64,000 nucleotides of DNA from Bog-473 sp963701955 (GCA_963701955.1 OY969694.1:2790001-2854000), one strand, 5' to 3'; counted from the stretch's first letter, positions 21,574 to 32,226 are shown. The notes: a model not told the origin generated them from the letters alone. Numbers and translations are program-made.

Positions 21574-22260
21574 TCAGATCGAGGTCGTGAGCAATGACGC
21601 GATCGGGCTCGTGAGCAACTGGGAGAGGAGTTCTTCCACGTCACGATAAACCCTGACAGCGCCTGCTTCGTTGAGCTCATGTTGGCTGAAGCCGCCAGTC
21701 TCGACGGTGATACAGGCGATCCCAGCCGAGCGGGCGGCTCGAATATCCCACACGCTGTCGCCGACTGCGAGCGCCCGCCTGGGATCGATGGATGCGTTTT
21801 TCATCGCGGTCAGGAACACTTCGGGATCGGGTTTGGCGTTGGAAACCTCGTCGGCGGTCGTTTGCCCGTCAATCGCTTTATCGGCGTCCAGAACCTTGCG
21901 GAGCTCTTCCAGCTCGGCAGCGGGAGCAGATGTCGCCAACACTACGGCTGGACCGAGGTCATGGATGCGGTGAAGCAGTTCACCGGCGCCGGGGAATGCC
22001 TTCACTTCGCTCACCAGTTCCGCGTAGCGGACTGGACGAGCCGCCGTGGCGGCCGGGCTGTCGTGGCCGAGGAGCTCGGGCACCAGCTGATCGCCGCCCA
22101 TTCCGATCAGACGGTGGATTGCGTTCATGGGCGCCCATTCACCCGCGTCGCGGAAAGCCCGGGACCATGCAAGGCAATGGAGATAGTTGGTGTCCATGAG
22201 CGTGCCATCCACGTCAAAGAGAAGTCCGGGTCGCAGTCTCTCGCTCACGCTGGGGATCAC
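21574..22260 (-). CDS. HAD-superfamily phosphatase
   Basis: Complete 228-residue HAD hydrolase. Motif I is GLLFDVDGTLMDTN (nucleophile and acid-base Asp), motif II AVVLATSAP, the lysine motif NAKPDPEVF and motif IV AVGDSVWDIRAARSAG. The four-helix cap lies between motifs I and II, as in beta-phosphoglucomutase/phosphoglycolate-phosphatase relatives. Start is a GTG at 22260. It would dephosphorylate or isomerise a small phosphorylated metabolite; the substrate is unknown. It is convergent with the phosphoesterase gene. Confidence 0.9.
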   Translation of the reverse strand: MIPSVSERLRPGLLFDVDGTLMDTNYLHCLAWSRAFRDAGEWAPMNAIHRLIGMGGDQLVPELLGHDSPAATAARPVRYAELVSEVKAFPGAGELLHRIHDLGPAVVLATSAPAAELEELRKVLDADKAIDGQTTADEVSNAKPDPEVFLTAMKNASIDPRRALAVGDSVWDIRAARSAGIACITVETGGFSQHELNEAGAVRVYRDVEELLSQLLTSPIASLLTTSI

Positions 22261-22468
22261 CCTTTCTGCTGATTGTCGCCTTGATCACTCCTGTGCAGCG
22301 CATTCGGGTGCCCATCGGTGTGCCCCCTGAGTCGCTGTTGCTGCCGCCGTCGACACTGAACGACAGTGGTGAGAAACGATTGTGCGAAAGCCTGCTGTCC
22401 GTACCCGGTTGCGCCTGACACAAACGTTGCGGTTGGCTGGTACGTCGTTCCCCAGGGACGGCGCAGTA

Positions 22469-22497
22469 GGGGATACGGCAGTTCGGGGATACGGCAG
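22469..22497. repeat. Short direct repeat GGGGATACGGCAG x2
   Basis: The 13-mer GGGGATACGGCAG occurs at 22469-22481 and 22485-22497, a 16-base period, in the 280-base gap between the HAD phosphatase and patatin-like genes. It could be a regulator site or a chance small duplication. Nothing else is recognised in that gap. Confidence 0.4.
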
Positions 22498-22542
22498 ATT
22501 TCAAGGAACCGTGCGGTCGGGCCTCACCAAACCGCGATCGAG

Positions 22543-23438
22543 CTATGCAGTGCTGTGTGCGGGTCGGACTTCCGGCAACGATGAGTGGAGTGCTCGCGCG
22601 CCCAGCCGAGCCGCGTCTGCACGCCGGGCTGGGTCGTTCAACCAGAGTCGGGTCCTCCGATGGGCTTGATCGGACAACGCTGCGCTACGCCGGTAGTCGA
22701 ACGGTCCGGGAGCAGTGGGTTCGGCCGAGGGCACGACGTGGACGTGACCACCCATTTCTCTGGCTCTGCGGTGTGCCTCGTTCAATTGAAGGAGCGCGAC
22801 GCGGGCCGTCAACAACGACACGGAGTTCATGGCGACGGCGACGGCACCTCTCGGTGGAGCGGTCCGAGGAGCAGTGGCGGTGGTGATGAGATAGATCTCC
22901 TGAGCCCCGAGGTCTTGGGCTTCGAGCACAGGCTGGTTCGACGACAGACTGCCATCGATCAGCCACCGCCCCTCGACATTGATCGGCGGGAAGATCCCAG
23001 GAATGGCTGAGCTGGCAGCAAGCGCGTCGCCACGTTGCCGCTGCTGAGCACGACGGCTTCGCCGCTCAGGGCATCGGTGGCCACCGCACCGAAGGGGAGT
23101 GCTGCGTCTTCGAACCGATCGATCGGGATCCACTTGCTGATCAGTCGGCGCAGCTGCGCGGCCGAAATCAGGTGGTCGCGCAGTCCGAAGAATCCCATCA
23201 GTGCCACGAGGGGGTTGAGCTGGACTGCCTCTTCTCGTCGTAGCGCTGCCCAGGCATCTCTGAGCGAACGTACGCCCTCCAGGCCCGGGTGAGTGGCCAA
23301 GAAGGCCGAATTCATCGCGCCGACGGCGGTGCCCACCAAGAGGTCGGGCTCGATCCCGGCCCCCATGAGCGCAACGACGCTTCCCGCCTGCAGGGCACCG
23401 AGATTTCCACCACCAGAAAGGACGAACGCGGTCTTCAT
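22543..23438 (-). CDS. Patatin-like protein lacking the catalytic serine, frameshifted
   Basis: The N-terminus MKTAFVLSGGGNLGALQAGS carries the patatin oxyanion-hole glycine motif. The nucleophile elbow, normally GxSxG, reads LLVGTAVGAMNSAF: alanine (codon GCC, about 23330) replaces serine. The second half of the dyad is present as LIDGSLSSNQPV (D-G). A frame change near 22990 joins the halves. Joined length is about 298 residues, like RssA/YlbK proteins. Without the serine the protein should not be an active lipase unless another residue substitutes, so it may be a regulatory or lipid-binding relative, or the base may be a read error. Confidence 0.7.
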
Positions 23439-23800
23439 GTCAGGCTCGCCGTCGGATGTTCCCTTGAGGACGTGCCGGTGGACTCGAAGTCGTTGTTGCC
23501 CGGCACCCTCGAGGATGCCTCGGCGCAGGTGGGAATGGATCCAAGCTGGACTCGCCACTGGGTGGCATTCATTCTTGGAGGGCACTCCGAGTTGGCGGCC
23601 GAGCACGGCGCCACGGTCCGACGCTGTGCCACTTGACTCAAGGACCTGTACCCAGTCCGTGGCAAATCTAGCCGTGTGTCAGCACGACCTGAACGGCTGG
23701 TCGTGAGCGTGTGTCGATGAATTGGCTCCAGGGGCATTTGGCCCTATGCGTACACCGGACCAGGCCGTAGCCTCGCCTGGTGGACGTCGGAGAGGACGCG
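23439..23800. promoter_or_regulatory. Upstream region of hydrogenase operon with a weak DevR-box-like palindrome
   Basis: This divergent gap of about 360 bases contains GGGGCATTTGGCCC at 23731-23744, a palindrome with the same 4-base spacer geometry as the DevR boxes further right but with altered half-sites (GGGGC/GGCCC). It ends about 57 bases before the hydrogenase start codon. No stronger box was found, so direct DevR control of the operon is only suggested. The rest has no recognisable gene. Confidence 0.35.
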
Positions 23801-24943
23801 GTGATCGATCGGGACGGCTTCGACCTCTTGATCGATGCCCTTCGGGAGCGTGGCTTGCGGATCATGGGCCCGGTTGTGCGGGACGGGGCGATTGTGCACG
23901 GGGAGATCGGCACAACCTCCGACCTGCCCGAGGGCTGGCACGACCACGCCGAGCCTGGAAAGTATCGGCTCACCTACGACGGAAGCTCCGAGCTGTTTGG
24001 GTGGGCCGTCGGCCCTGCGTCGTGGAAGTCCGAGTTCTTCGTCCCCACCGAGACCGTGTGGCGGGCCGGGGTCGCCGGGGGCGAGGTGACCCTGTCTGAG
24101 CCCCGGGAAGAACCGGTCCCTGTGGCCATCATCGGGGCCCGGCCCTGCGAGGTGGCCGCGCTCGGAACACTCGATCGGGTGCTCCGTGACGGCGCGGTGC
24201 CTGATGACCGGTATGCGGCGCGCCGTGCGGGAGCGTTCATTGTTGCAATGGAGTGCGGAACGCCGTCTGGCACCTGCTTCTGCACGTCTATGGGCACGGG
24301 CCCGGGGGCGAGTGCCGGGTACGACCTGGCCCTCACCGAGCTGGCAGGTCCGGACGATGGTGAACGTGCCTACTACGTCCAGGTCGGTTCGGTCGCCGGG
24401 GCGGAGATCCTGACCGAGGTTCCTCACGAAAGAGCCGACGACACCGTGCGGGCGAGTCGACTGGCGGTCATCGAAGGAGCTGCCGACCGAATGAGCCGGT
24501 CTCTCGACACCGATGACCTGCCTGGACTCCTGGCCCGGAATCTCGAACATCCACGCTGGGGCGAGGTGGCCGAACGCTGCCTTTCGTGCGGCAACTGCAC
24601 CCTGGTTTGCCCGACTTGCTTCTGCAGCGACGTCAAGGATGTGACCGACGTGAGCGGCACGGTCGAACGTCAGCGTCGCTGGGCGTCCTGCTTCGACCTT
24701 GACCATTCCTACCTGCACGGGGGCTCGGTGCGAACAACGACGTCTTCGCGGTATCGGCAGTGGATGACCCACAAGCTCTCGACGTGGTGGGATCAGTTCG
24801 ACGAGTCTGGTTGCGTGGGATGTGGCAGGTGCATCGCGTGGTGTCCGGTCGGCATCGACATCACCGAGGAAGCCTCCGCCATTCGGGCAACCGACGGTGC
24901 GTCGGTCATCGACACGATCAACCAGATGGTGAGGGAATCGTGA
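23801..24943 (+). CDS. [NiFe] hydrogenase iron-sulfur (beta, HydB-like) subunit
   Basis: Electron-transfer subunit of a group 3b-like (sulfhydrogenase) complex. The body contains PVPVAIIGARPCEVAALGTL and the cysteine pair GTCFCTSMGTG, as in HydB/AsrA-type proteins. The C-terminal part holds two 4Fe-4S motifs, CLSCGNCTLVCPTCFC and CVGCGRCIAWCPVGID. About 380 residues. The GTG at 23801 follows GGAGAGG by five bases; a GTG at 23780 is also in frame. It would pass electrons between the small subunit and the flavin subunit. It is the first gene of an operon in which every junction overlaps. Confidence 0.9.
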   Translation: MIDRDGFDLLIDALRERGLRIMGPVVRDGAIVHGEIGTTSDLPEGWHDHAEPGKYRLTYDGSSELFGWAVGPASWKSEFFVPTETVWRAGVAGGEVTLSEPREEPVPVAIIGARPCEVAALGTLDRVLRDGAVPDDRYAARRAGAFIVAMECGTPSGTCFCTSMGTGPGASAGYDLALTELAGPDDGERAYYVQVGSVAGAEILTEVPHERADDTVRASRLAVIEGAADRMSRSLDTDDLPGLLARNLEHPRWGEVAERCLSCGNCTLVCPTCFCSDVKDVTDVSGTVERQRRWASCFDLDHSYLHGGSVRTTTSSRYRQWMTHKLSTWWDQFDESGCVGCGRCIAWCPVGIDITEEASAIRATDGASVIDTINQMVRES

Positions 24944-25422
24944 CTCGTGGGGAGAAGCCGATCGACGAGATCCTGCGCCAGCACGGATTTCTGGCCGGGG
25001 TCTCACCGGGGACGATCGCCCTCTTGTCGGAGAAGGCGAGCCTCGTGCGTTTCGACGCGGGTACCTTGCTCTTCCGGGAGGGCGAAGATGCCGGCACCGT
25101 CTTCCTCATCACCCGGGGAAGGGTTGCCATTGAGATCCACGCACCACCCCTTGGACCCATCGTCATCGAAACGGTCGATCCGGGTCACGTCGTTGGGCTG
25201 AGCTGGGTGGCCGCCCCCTTCCGGTGGCAGTTCGATGCACGGGCGCTCGAGCCCGTGGAAGCAGTCGCGGTAGACACGCAACACCTGAGGGAGGATCTGG
25301 CGGTGCACCTGGAGGCCTCCGCCGAGCTCCATCAGCGCCTCTCAGCGGTGCTGCTGGAGCGCTTACAGGCAACTCGGATCCGTCTCCTCGACCTCTACGC
25401 CAATGCCAGTGCCGGCCACTGA
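24940..25422 (+). CDS. Cyclic-nucleotide-binding-domain protein in hydrogenase operon
   Basis: About 160 residues, starting at a GTG that overlaps the preceding stop (GTGA). It shows a single cNMP/Crp-type beta-barrel: ASLVRFDAGTLLFREGEDAG, TVFLITRGRVAIEIHAP and HVVGLSWVAAPFRWQ, then a long helix. There is no helix-turn-helix, so it is not a Crp transcription factor. Its position between the two electron-transfer subunits suggests it binds or regulates the hydrogenase complex; similar genes occur in group 3b hydrogenase operons. It overlaps the next gene by 20 bases. Ligand unknown. Confidence 0.8.
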   Translation: MTRGEKPIDEILRQHGFLAGVSPGTIALLSEKASLVRFDAGTLLFREGEDAGTVFLITRGRVAIEIHAPPLGPIVIETVDPGHVVGLSWVAAPFRWQFDARALEPVEAVAVDTQHLREDLAVHLEASAELHQRLSAVLLERLQATRIRLLDLYANASAGH

Positions 25423-26280
25423 TCTGGCGGTCGGGTCGCTGGCCATGCGGAGCCCGCTCACCCCGGTTCCGTACCGGATCGTGCAACGGCGGGTGGAGCT
25501 GGACGATGTGGTCACCATGTCCGTCGTGCCAGTGTCGGCAGAGCCTGGCGGGTCCTTCCACTTCACCCACGGCCAATTCAACATGCTGACCTCTTTTGGT
25601 GTGGGGGAGGTGGCGATCTCGATCTCGAGCGCACCCGGACAAGAGGGCCCCATTGAGCACACCGTGCGCGATGTGGGAGCGGTGACCCACGCGCTGTGCA
25701 CCGCTCCGGTCGGTTCGGTGATCGGCGTGCGAGGCCCCTACGGGCGCGACTGGGGACTCGGCAGCATCGACGATGCGGCAGACGTCGTGGTGGTCGCGGG
25801 CGGAATCGGCCTGGCTCCGCTGCGCGGGGCAATACGCGATTTGGTCGAGCGTCGCCGGTCGCGCACGGGTCGCGTCTTCGTACTGGTCGGTATGCGCTCG
25901 CCTGCCCAGGTCCTCTTCCCGGACGACCTCGAGGCGTGGCGAGCGGCCGGGATCCACGTCGGTGTCGCGGTCGACGTCGGCGCACCCGGTTGGGATGGTT
26001 CGGTGGGTGTGGTGACCGTGCTCCTTCCGCAAGCGCCATTCGAGCCGGTGGGGGCGGTGGCGCTGCTCTGTGGTCCCGAGATCATGATGCGTTTCGTCGG
26101 TCGTCAACTCGTCGAGCAGGGAATCGATCCCTCCCGGATCAGGGTCTCGTTGGAGCGCAATATGCAGTGCGGGGTGGGACTGTGCGGCCACTGTCAGCTG
26201 GGCCCGCTCTTGTTGTGCCGCGACGGGCCGGTGGTGCCGTACGGGGGTGTGGCCGACGAGCTGTTCATGGAGCGCGACCG

Positions 26281-26284
<4 letters not shown>
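25403..26284 (+). CDS. Hydrogenase flavin (gamma, HydG-like) NAD(P)-binding subunit
   Basis: About 293 residues. FAD domain: HGQFNMLTSFGVGEVAISIS. NAD(P) domain: VVVVAGGIGLAPLRGAIRDL. The C-terminal [2Fe-2S] motif is CGVGLCGHCQLGPLLLCRDG, as in dihydroorotate dehydrogenase electron-transfer and sulfhydrogenase gamma subunits. It would exchange electrons with NAD(P)H, coupling hydrogen turnover to the pyridine nucleotide pool. Start ATG at 25403; an ATG at 25445 is an alternative. The stop overlaps the GTG of the small-subunit gene. Confidence 0.92.
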
Positions 26285-27128
<844 letters not shown>

Positions 27129-27132
<4 letters not shown>

Positions 27133-28433
27133 CCCACGGGTCAGGTGGGCAGCGTACGGTCTCGGTGGAGGGTCTCTCGCGCGTGGAGGGCGAGGGTTCG
27201 CTCCATGTGGAAGTGCGCGACGGCGTGGTCGGGGAAGTGGCGCTGAACATCTTCGAGCCGCCCCGCTTCTTCGAGGCACTCCTGCAGGGACGTCGGGCCA
27301 CCGAGGCCCCCGATATCACGGCTCGCATCTGCGGCATCTGCCCGGTGGCGTACCAGATGAGCGCCTGCGCGGCAGTGGAGAGCGCCCTCGGTCTGGAGGT
27401 GAGCCGGGAAGTGGCGGACCTGCGACGCCTCCTCTACTGCGGAGAGTGGATACAGAGCCACTCCCTGCACATCTACCTGCTCCACGCGCCCGATTTTCTC
27501 GGCTGCGCCGACGCGGTGGAATTGGCAGAGCGCGATCGAGTCGCCGTCGAACGCGGCCTCGCCATCAAGAAGATCGGTAACCTCATCATGTCGACCGTGG
27601 GCGGTCGGGCCATCCATCCTGTGAACGTCCGGGTGGGGGGCTTCTACTCAGCACCGGCTCGTGGCGACATGGCGGCCCTGGCTGAACACCTGCGCCGTGC
27701 CCACGAGCAGGCTCTGGAAACGGTCTCATGGGTATCGGGTTTCGACTTTCCGGACGTTGAGGGGGACTACCGTTTCGTCTCGCTTCGCGGCCCTGGCCGC
27801 TATCCCATTGAGGCGGGCCGGGTCACCTCGAGCGACGGGCTGGATCTGAGCGCGTCGGCCTTCGATCGGCTCGTGATCGAGGAGCATGTGGCGCGCTCGA
27901 CCGCGCTCCACGCGCGCCTGGGCGGTGAGCTCGACTACCTGACCGGTCCGCTGGCCCGATACGCACTGAACTCCTCGGTCCTGCCCGAAGTGGCACGCCA
28001 GGCCGCCGCGGGGGCTGGGCTGGGGCCGGTCGTCACCAACCCATTCCAGAGCATTATCGTGCGCGCCGTCGAGCTCGTGTTTGTCTGTGATGAGGCGCTG
28101 CGTCTTGCGGAGTCGTACGAGCCCCCGCGGCCGCCGGCGGCCGCAATTCCGATTCGGGCGGGCATGGGCGCGGGGGTCACAGAGGCGCCGCGCGGCCTGC
28201 TCCTGCATACCTATGCACTCAATGCAGACGGCGACATCACCCGCGCTCGTATCGTCCCGCCGACCTCGCAGAACCAGATCAGTATCGAGGCCGACCTCAG
28301 ACGCGTCGTGGAAGGTGGTCTGGACCTTTCGGACGCCGACCTTTCCTGGCGCTGCGAGCAGGCGGTGCGCAACCATGACCCCTGCATCTCGTGCGCCGCA
28401 CACTTCCTCGACGTCAAGGTGGTCCGCGTGTGA
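27129..28433 (+). CDS. [NiFe] hydrogenase large (alpha, HydA-like) catalytic subunit
   Basis: Catalytic subunit of about 434 residues. The N-terminal metal-binding L1 motif is ITARICGICPVAYQMS and the C-terminal L2 motif HDPCISCAAHFLDVKVVRV supplies the other two cysteines. Both CxxC pairs are intact, so it should bind the NiFe(CN)2CO centre. The short tail after the L2 histidine is the peptide removed by the maturation protease encoded next. The signatures fit group 3b bidirectional NAD(P)-linked hydrogenases. In Mycobacterium smegmatis the group 3b enzyme (Hyd3/Hyh) is known to be DosR-controlled, which matches this neighbourhood. Confidence 0.95.
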
Positions 28434-28957
28434 GCAATACCGGGAGTTCCTCGAAATCGGGCCGCTTGACCGGCGATGCCTGCAGGGTTGTGGTGGCCGG
28501 ACTGGGCAGCGAGTACAGGCGCGACGACGGTGCCGGTCCTGCCGCGGTCGCCATGGTGCTGCAGCAGTGTCCCAGAGTGACAGTGGTCGGGCCGCTCGAC
28601 GACCCGCTCGACCTGCTTGGTCTCTGGGACGGTGCGGCACTGGCCGTGGTCGTCGATGCCGTCTCATCGGGCTCGCCGCCCGGAACGGTCCAGGTGGTGG
28701 AGCTCGATCCGGTGGCCGCGAGGCCGACCCGCGAGCAGGGGGCATCCGGAACCAAGAGCACCCACGGCATCGGGCTGGCCGGCGTCTACCGCCTGGCCCG
28801 GGCCATCGAGCGCGCTCCGTCGAGGGTGGTGGTGGTCGGTATCGAAGGCTCCGATTTCGGTCAGGGCGTCGGTCTGACCGAGGAGGTCGAAGCGGGTGTG
28901 GAACATGCGGCGTACCACGTGGTGGAGATGATCAGGGAGGTCAGCCGGTGTGTCTGA
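28430..28957 (+). CDS. Hydrogenase maturation protease (HycI/HyaD family)
   Basis: About 175 residues. The nickel-sensing acidic residues are in LGSEYRRDDGAGPAAVAM, followed by LAVVVDAVSSGSPPGTVQ and the conserved histidine in KSTHGIGLAGVYRLA. This family clips the C-terminal peptide of the large subunit after Ni insertion. GTG start overlaps the large-subunit stop (GTGA), and the end overlaps hypC. It is probably dedicated to the hydrogenase of this operon. Confidence 0.92.
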   Translation: MSNTGSSSKSGRLTGDACRVVVAGLGSEYRRDDGAGPAAVAMVLQQCPRVTVVGPLDDPLDLLGLWDGAALAVVVDAVSSGSPPGTVQVVELDPVAARPTREQGASGTKSTHGIGLAGVYRLARAIERAPSRVVVVGIEGSDFGQGVGLTEEVEAGVEHAAYHVVEMIREVSRCV

Positions 28958-29211
28958 GCAGGTTGCATCAGGTCCGGGCGGTGTGCGGTCCGGGCAAGGT
29001 ACTGGTCGAGGACATGGATGGGCGTCGGCACGAAGTGTCGCTGCTGGCCCTCGATCCGCCGGACCCCGAGCCGGTTCCAGGGGATTGGTTGGTCGTGCAC
29101 AGCGGCTATGCCATTGACCGGGCGGACGTACAGGAGGCAGAGACGGCCCTGGACGAAATTGCCCGGGGCAACGCCCGTCTTGAGAAAGTGAAGGGTTCGC
29201 AAGGTGAGTGA
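28948..29211 (+). CDS. hypC: HypC/HupF hydrogenase maturation chaperone
   Basis: 87 residues. The GTG start at 28948 is immediately followed by a cysteine codon (fMet-Cys-Leu-Ser), the invariant N-terminal Cys of HypC that carries the iron centre. AGGGAGG lies five bases upstream. The body reads VEDMDGRRHEVSLLALD and VPGDWLVVHSGYAIDRAD, the HypC beta-barrel pattern. The partners HypA, B, D, E and F are not in this window. It overlaps both neighbours. Confidence 0.9.
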   Translation: MCLSRLHQVRAVCGPGKVLVEDMDGRRHEVSLLALDPPDPEPVPGDWLVVHSGYAIDRADVQEAETALDEIARGNARLEKVKGSQGE

Positions 29212-30187
29212 GGAGACCACACGTCGGAACGCCTCGCGGGCCGGGATGAACGGGTTGCTGGTGGCTGGCATCACGGCCGTCATCAGCGGGATCTCGGTGT
29301 TCGCCAACAGTTACGGGGTGCATCACGTGCCGTCGCCATCGGTGTACACCACAGGGAAGAACCTGGTGGCGATGCTGGCTCTTGGAACCTGCACGCTGGC
29401 GGCCGCGGCCTGGAGGCGGCGGGCATCGGTGAGCGGTGAGACAGCTGCCCGCTGGGTCACGGCCCGGGTGCGAACGGCGCCCGGCACGCGGAGCACCCTC
29501 ACGTGGTTGGGACTGGCCTACGTGGGCGTTATTGGCGGGGGCCTGGCCTTCGTGCTCTTCTTCAACGGGCTCGCCCGCACCACGGCGACCCCCGCCGCCT
29601 TTCTGCATGACACCCTGGTGATCTGGGTGGTGCTCCTGGCCGCACCCTTTCTCCATGAGCGCGTGGCGAAGTGGAACATCGCCGCCATCGCTCTCCTCGT
29701 CGGGGGCGAAGTGGCGCTCTCGAAGGGGATCGGCCATCTGGCCTGGGGGAGTGGCACGGCCCTCGTCCTCGCGGCCACATTGCTCTGGGCGGTCGAGGTG
29801 GTCGTGGCCAAGAAGCTGCTCGCTGAAATCGCTCCGGCCACGGTTTCGCTTGTCCGCATGGGGGTGGGATCCGCCGCCCTGCTCGCCTACCTGGCGGTCG
29901 ACGGCAGCCTCGGTTCACTGTTCGCTCTCAGCCTCGGCCAGCTGGGTTGGGTCGTGTTCACCGGGCTCTTGCTGGCTGGCTATGTCGGCACATGGATGAC
30001 GGCCCTCAGTCGAGCCCGGGCCATCGACGTCACCTCGATCCTGGTCGCGAGCACCCTGATCACCGCTGTGCTGCAGGCGTTGTCCGGGGCCCAGCCGCTG
30101 GCGCCGGAGTGGCTCGGACTGCTGCTGATCACGGCCGGCACCGCGTTGGTGGCGTGGCGCATGCCGCGCCAGGTGGCGGCGGCGTGA
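29204..30187 (+). CDS. EamA/DMT family membrane transporter
   Basis: About 327 residues with two EamA repeats and roughly ten hydrophobic helices, for example LVAGITAVISGISVFANSYG, WLGLAYVGVIGGGLAFVLFF and the second-half LVLAATLLWAVEVVVAKKLL. GTG start overlaps the end of hypC by eight bases, so it is co-translated with the hydrogenase genes. Members move small metabolites; nickel or another hydrogenase-related solute is possible but unproven. Confidence 0.88.
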   Translation: MSEETTRRNASRAGMNGLLVAGITAVISGISVFANSYGVHHVPSPSVYTTGKNLVAMLALGTCTLAAAAWRRRASVSGETAARWVTARVRTAPGTRSTLTWLGLAYVGVIGGGLAFVLFFNGLARTTATPAAFLHDTLVIWVVLLAAPFLHERVAKWNIAAIALLVGGEVALSKGIGHLAWGSGTALVLAATLLWAVEVVVAKKLLAEIAPATVSLVRMGVGSAALLAYLAVDGSLGSLFALSLGQLGWVVFTGLLLAGYVGTWMTALSRARAIDVTSILVASTLITAVLQALSGAQPLAPEWLGLLLITAGTALVAWRMPRQVAAA

Positions 30188-30996
30188 GCGATGTGGTGGC
30201 CGACCCGCGGCATGCCGGCGTGTCCCGATCGGCTGCGCCCGGGCCGGTGCTGTTCGCCCGCTACGCCTACCCGCCCAACGAGCTGGGGTACTGCGGGCCG
30301 TCCGATCCGGGAGCGCTCATCGAATCGGCCTCCGACGGCCGCGATCTGGCGGAGCTGGCGCACCTGGCCACGGGGTTCGCCGGCGCGTGGCCCTACCTCG
30401 AGCTGATCGCCGGGTGCAACGGCATTGCCGACCCCCTCGATCCGCGAGTGGTCGAGGCCTACTGGTTGGGCAACGCACTGCTCGAGAAGGTGTCGGACTC
30501 CTCCCTGCTGTCCTCTCTGAGCAACCGTTTCGAGGACCGCGCTGGCCGGCGGTTCGGGCATGTCGCATCTGCCGTTCCGCTGGGCGGGGTGTGCCAGCAC
30601 AGCTTCCACGTCTTTGCGGTGTACCCCTGGCTGGGGTTGTTACGGGCTGGGATGGAGGGCGCCCCACTCACCGTGCTCGACCGTTGCCGCATCCGTTGGG
30701 GCTACGTGGAAGCAGTCACCGGTGACCTGGTCACCGTGCGGAATCGTCTCCTGGGTTTCGACGGGTCACGGCTGGTGCTCGGCCCAGAAGAGGTGGAGGT
30801 GGCGCGGCGCAGCCTGCACGGCGTGGGCTTGGCTCCCCCGGTGACGGTAGGCGACATGGTGTCGCTCCACTGGGACTGGGTGTGCGATCGGCTCACGCCG
30901 GTTGGGCTGGCGAACTTGGCCCGGTGCACAGCAGCCAACCTGGCCGCTGTGAACGCCCTTCCCACGCCCGGCCCCGCCGCGGTCTGTGGTGCCTGA
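30184..30996 (+). CDS. DUF6390-like protein of hydrogenase operon
   Basis: About 270 residues, cytoplasmic, starting at a GTG overlapping the transporter stop. Notable segments are PGPVLFARYAYPPNELGYCG, PYLELIAGCNGIADPLDPRV, GGVCQHSFHVFAVYPWLGLL and the tryptophan/histidine-rich VSLHWDWVCDRLTPVGL. Conserved cysteines and histidines could bind metal. I recall similar proteins (DUF6390) next to actinobacterial [NiFe] hydrogenases, but no function is established. Its overlap with the operon argues for a hydrogenase-linked role. Confidence 0.7.
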   Translation: MSDVVADPRHAGVSRSAAPGPVLFARYAYPPNELGYCGPSDPGALIESASDGRDLAELAHLATGFAGAWPYLELIAGCNGIADPLDPRVVEAYWLGNALLEKVSDSSLLSSLSNRFEDRAGRRFGHVASAVPLGGVCQHSFHVFAVYPWLGLLRAGMEGAPLTVLDRCRIRWGYVEAVTGDLVTVRNRLLGFDGSRLVLGPEEVEVARRSLHGVGLAPPVTVGDMVSLHWDWVCDRLTPVGLANLARCTAANLAAVNALPTPGPAAVCGA

Positions 30997-31094
30997 TCTT
31001 TGGGGGCAAGGATCACCGGCCGAAGCGCCCACCCGGGACTCGTGCGCGGTGGGCTGGCGGCGGAGCGTAGGCGGAGGAGTATTCCGTCCGGTCG

Positions 31095-32226
31095 CTACTC
31101 GAAGATCGGGACCCGCAAGAGCAGGACGGTCCCGCCCGTCGGGGCGCGTGAGATTTCAAATGTGCCATGGAGCTTCTCGGCTCGCCGTCTCAGATTGGTC
31201 AACCCCAGGCCCCCCTCACGACTCTGACGGTCGATCCCCTTCCCATTGTCAGCAACTTCCAGCAGGCATTCTTCGTCCTTCACGCTGAGCGCGACGGAGC
31301 CTCTGGTGGCATTGGCATGACGTTCGATGTTGGTCACAGCTTCGCGGATGGTGGCCATCAGATGTTCTGCCATGACGGCCGTGACCGCGGCATCGACCGG
31401 GCCGTCGAACGAGACGTTCAACTCGAAGCCCACCATGTGGCGCAATTCTCCGACGAGGTTGGTCACATCGTCACGGACGCCTCGACTCGTCTCTCCCATG
31501 CCGAGTGCATAGATAGTGGATCGGAGCTCGGTGATGACACCGTCGAGTTCGCTCACCTGGCGCGTCAAACCTTGGGAGAGATCAGGGGTCGCTCGAATGG
31601 CCAGACTCTGGAGGCTCAGACCGACGCCGAAGAGTCGTTGAATGACGTGATCGTGCAGATCGCGGCGCCAAGCGATCTCGATCCTCGAAGACGGCGGCAA
31701 CCTGGACCTGTTGGTGTAGGCGCGCGTTCTCGATGGCGACACCTGCTGCCAAGGCCAGTGCTTCGACCAAGGCCACATCGTCTTTCGTGAACTCGGACCA
31801 TCCGACCTTGTCAGTGAGGTAGAGATTTCCGTAGACCTGGTCTCGGGTCTTGATCGGCACACCAAGGAACGACGTCATGGGTGGATGGCCCGGCGGGAAG
31901 CCGTAACTATCGGGGTGATCCCCCAGATGCGATAAGCGAAGTGGCTCTGGATCGACGATCAGCGCGCCCAGAACTCCCTTCCCGGTCGGAAGCAGACCGA
32001 TTGTGGCCACCTGCTCGGCGTCGAGTCCGACGGTGACGAACTCTGCCAGGGCCGAGCGGTTGTCGTTCAGCACCCCCAAAGCGCCGTAGCGCGCACCGGT
32101 CATTGAGCAGGCCTCTTCGACCACATGCCGCAGAAGTGCGGGCAGCTCAAGGTCCTGCTCAATCAGCAGGACCGCTTCGAGGACACGACGGAGCTTCGTC
32201 GGATCTTCGATTGCTTGGAACGGCAT
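31095..32226 (-). CDS. devS: DevS/DosS-like GAF sensor histidine kinase (copy 1), frameshifted
   Basis: A single N-terminal GAF domain (residues about 20-165), including GARYGALGVLNDNRSALAE and SYGFPPGHPPMTSFLGVPI, then VYGNLYLTDKVGWSEFTKDD. The second and third of these resemble the GAF-A haem domain of mycobacterial DevS/DosT. After a frame break near 31670 comes the HisKA_3 dimerisation box RRDLHDHVIQRLFGVGLSLQ (phospho-acceptor His) and the ATPase domain LLEVADNGKGIDRQSREGGL, GLTNLRRRAEKLHGTFEISR. About 375 residues, no membrane segments, so soluble. It probably senses oxygen, NO/CO or redox state and phosphorylates the DevR-like regulators. Confidence 0.85.

Noticed and set aside
23642..23658. 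GGAC...GTCC pair as a DevR-like box for the hydrogenase
   Set aside because: The half-sites are nine bases apart instead of four.
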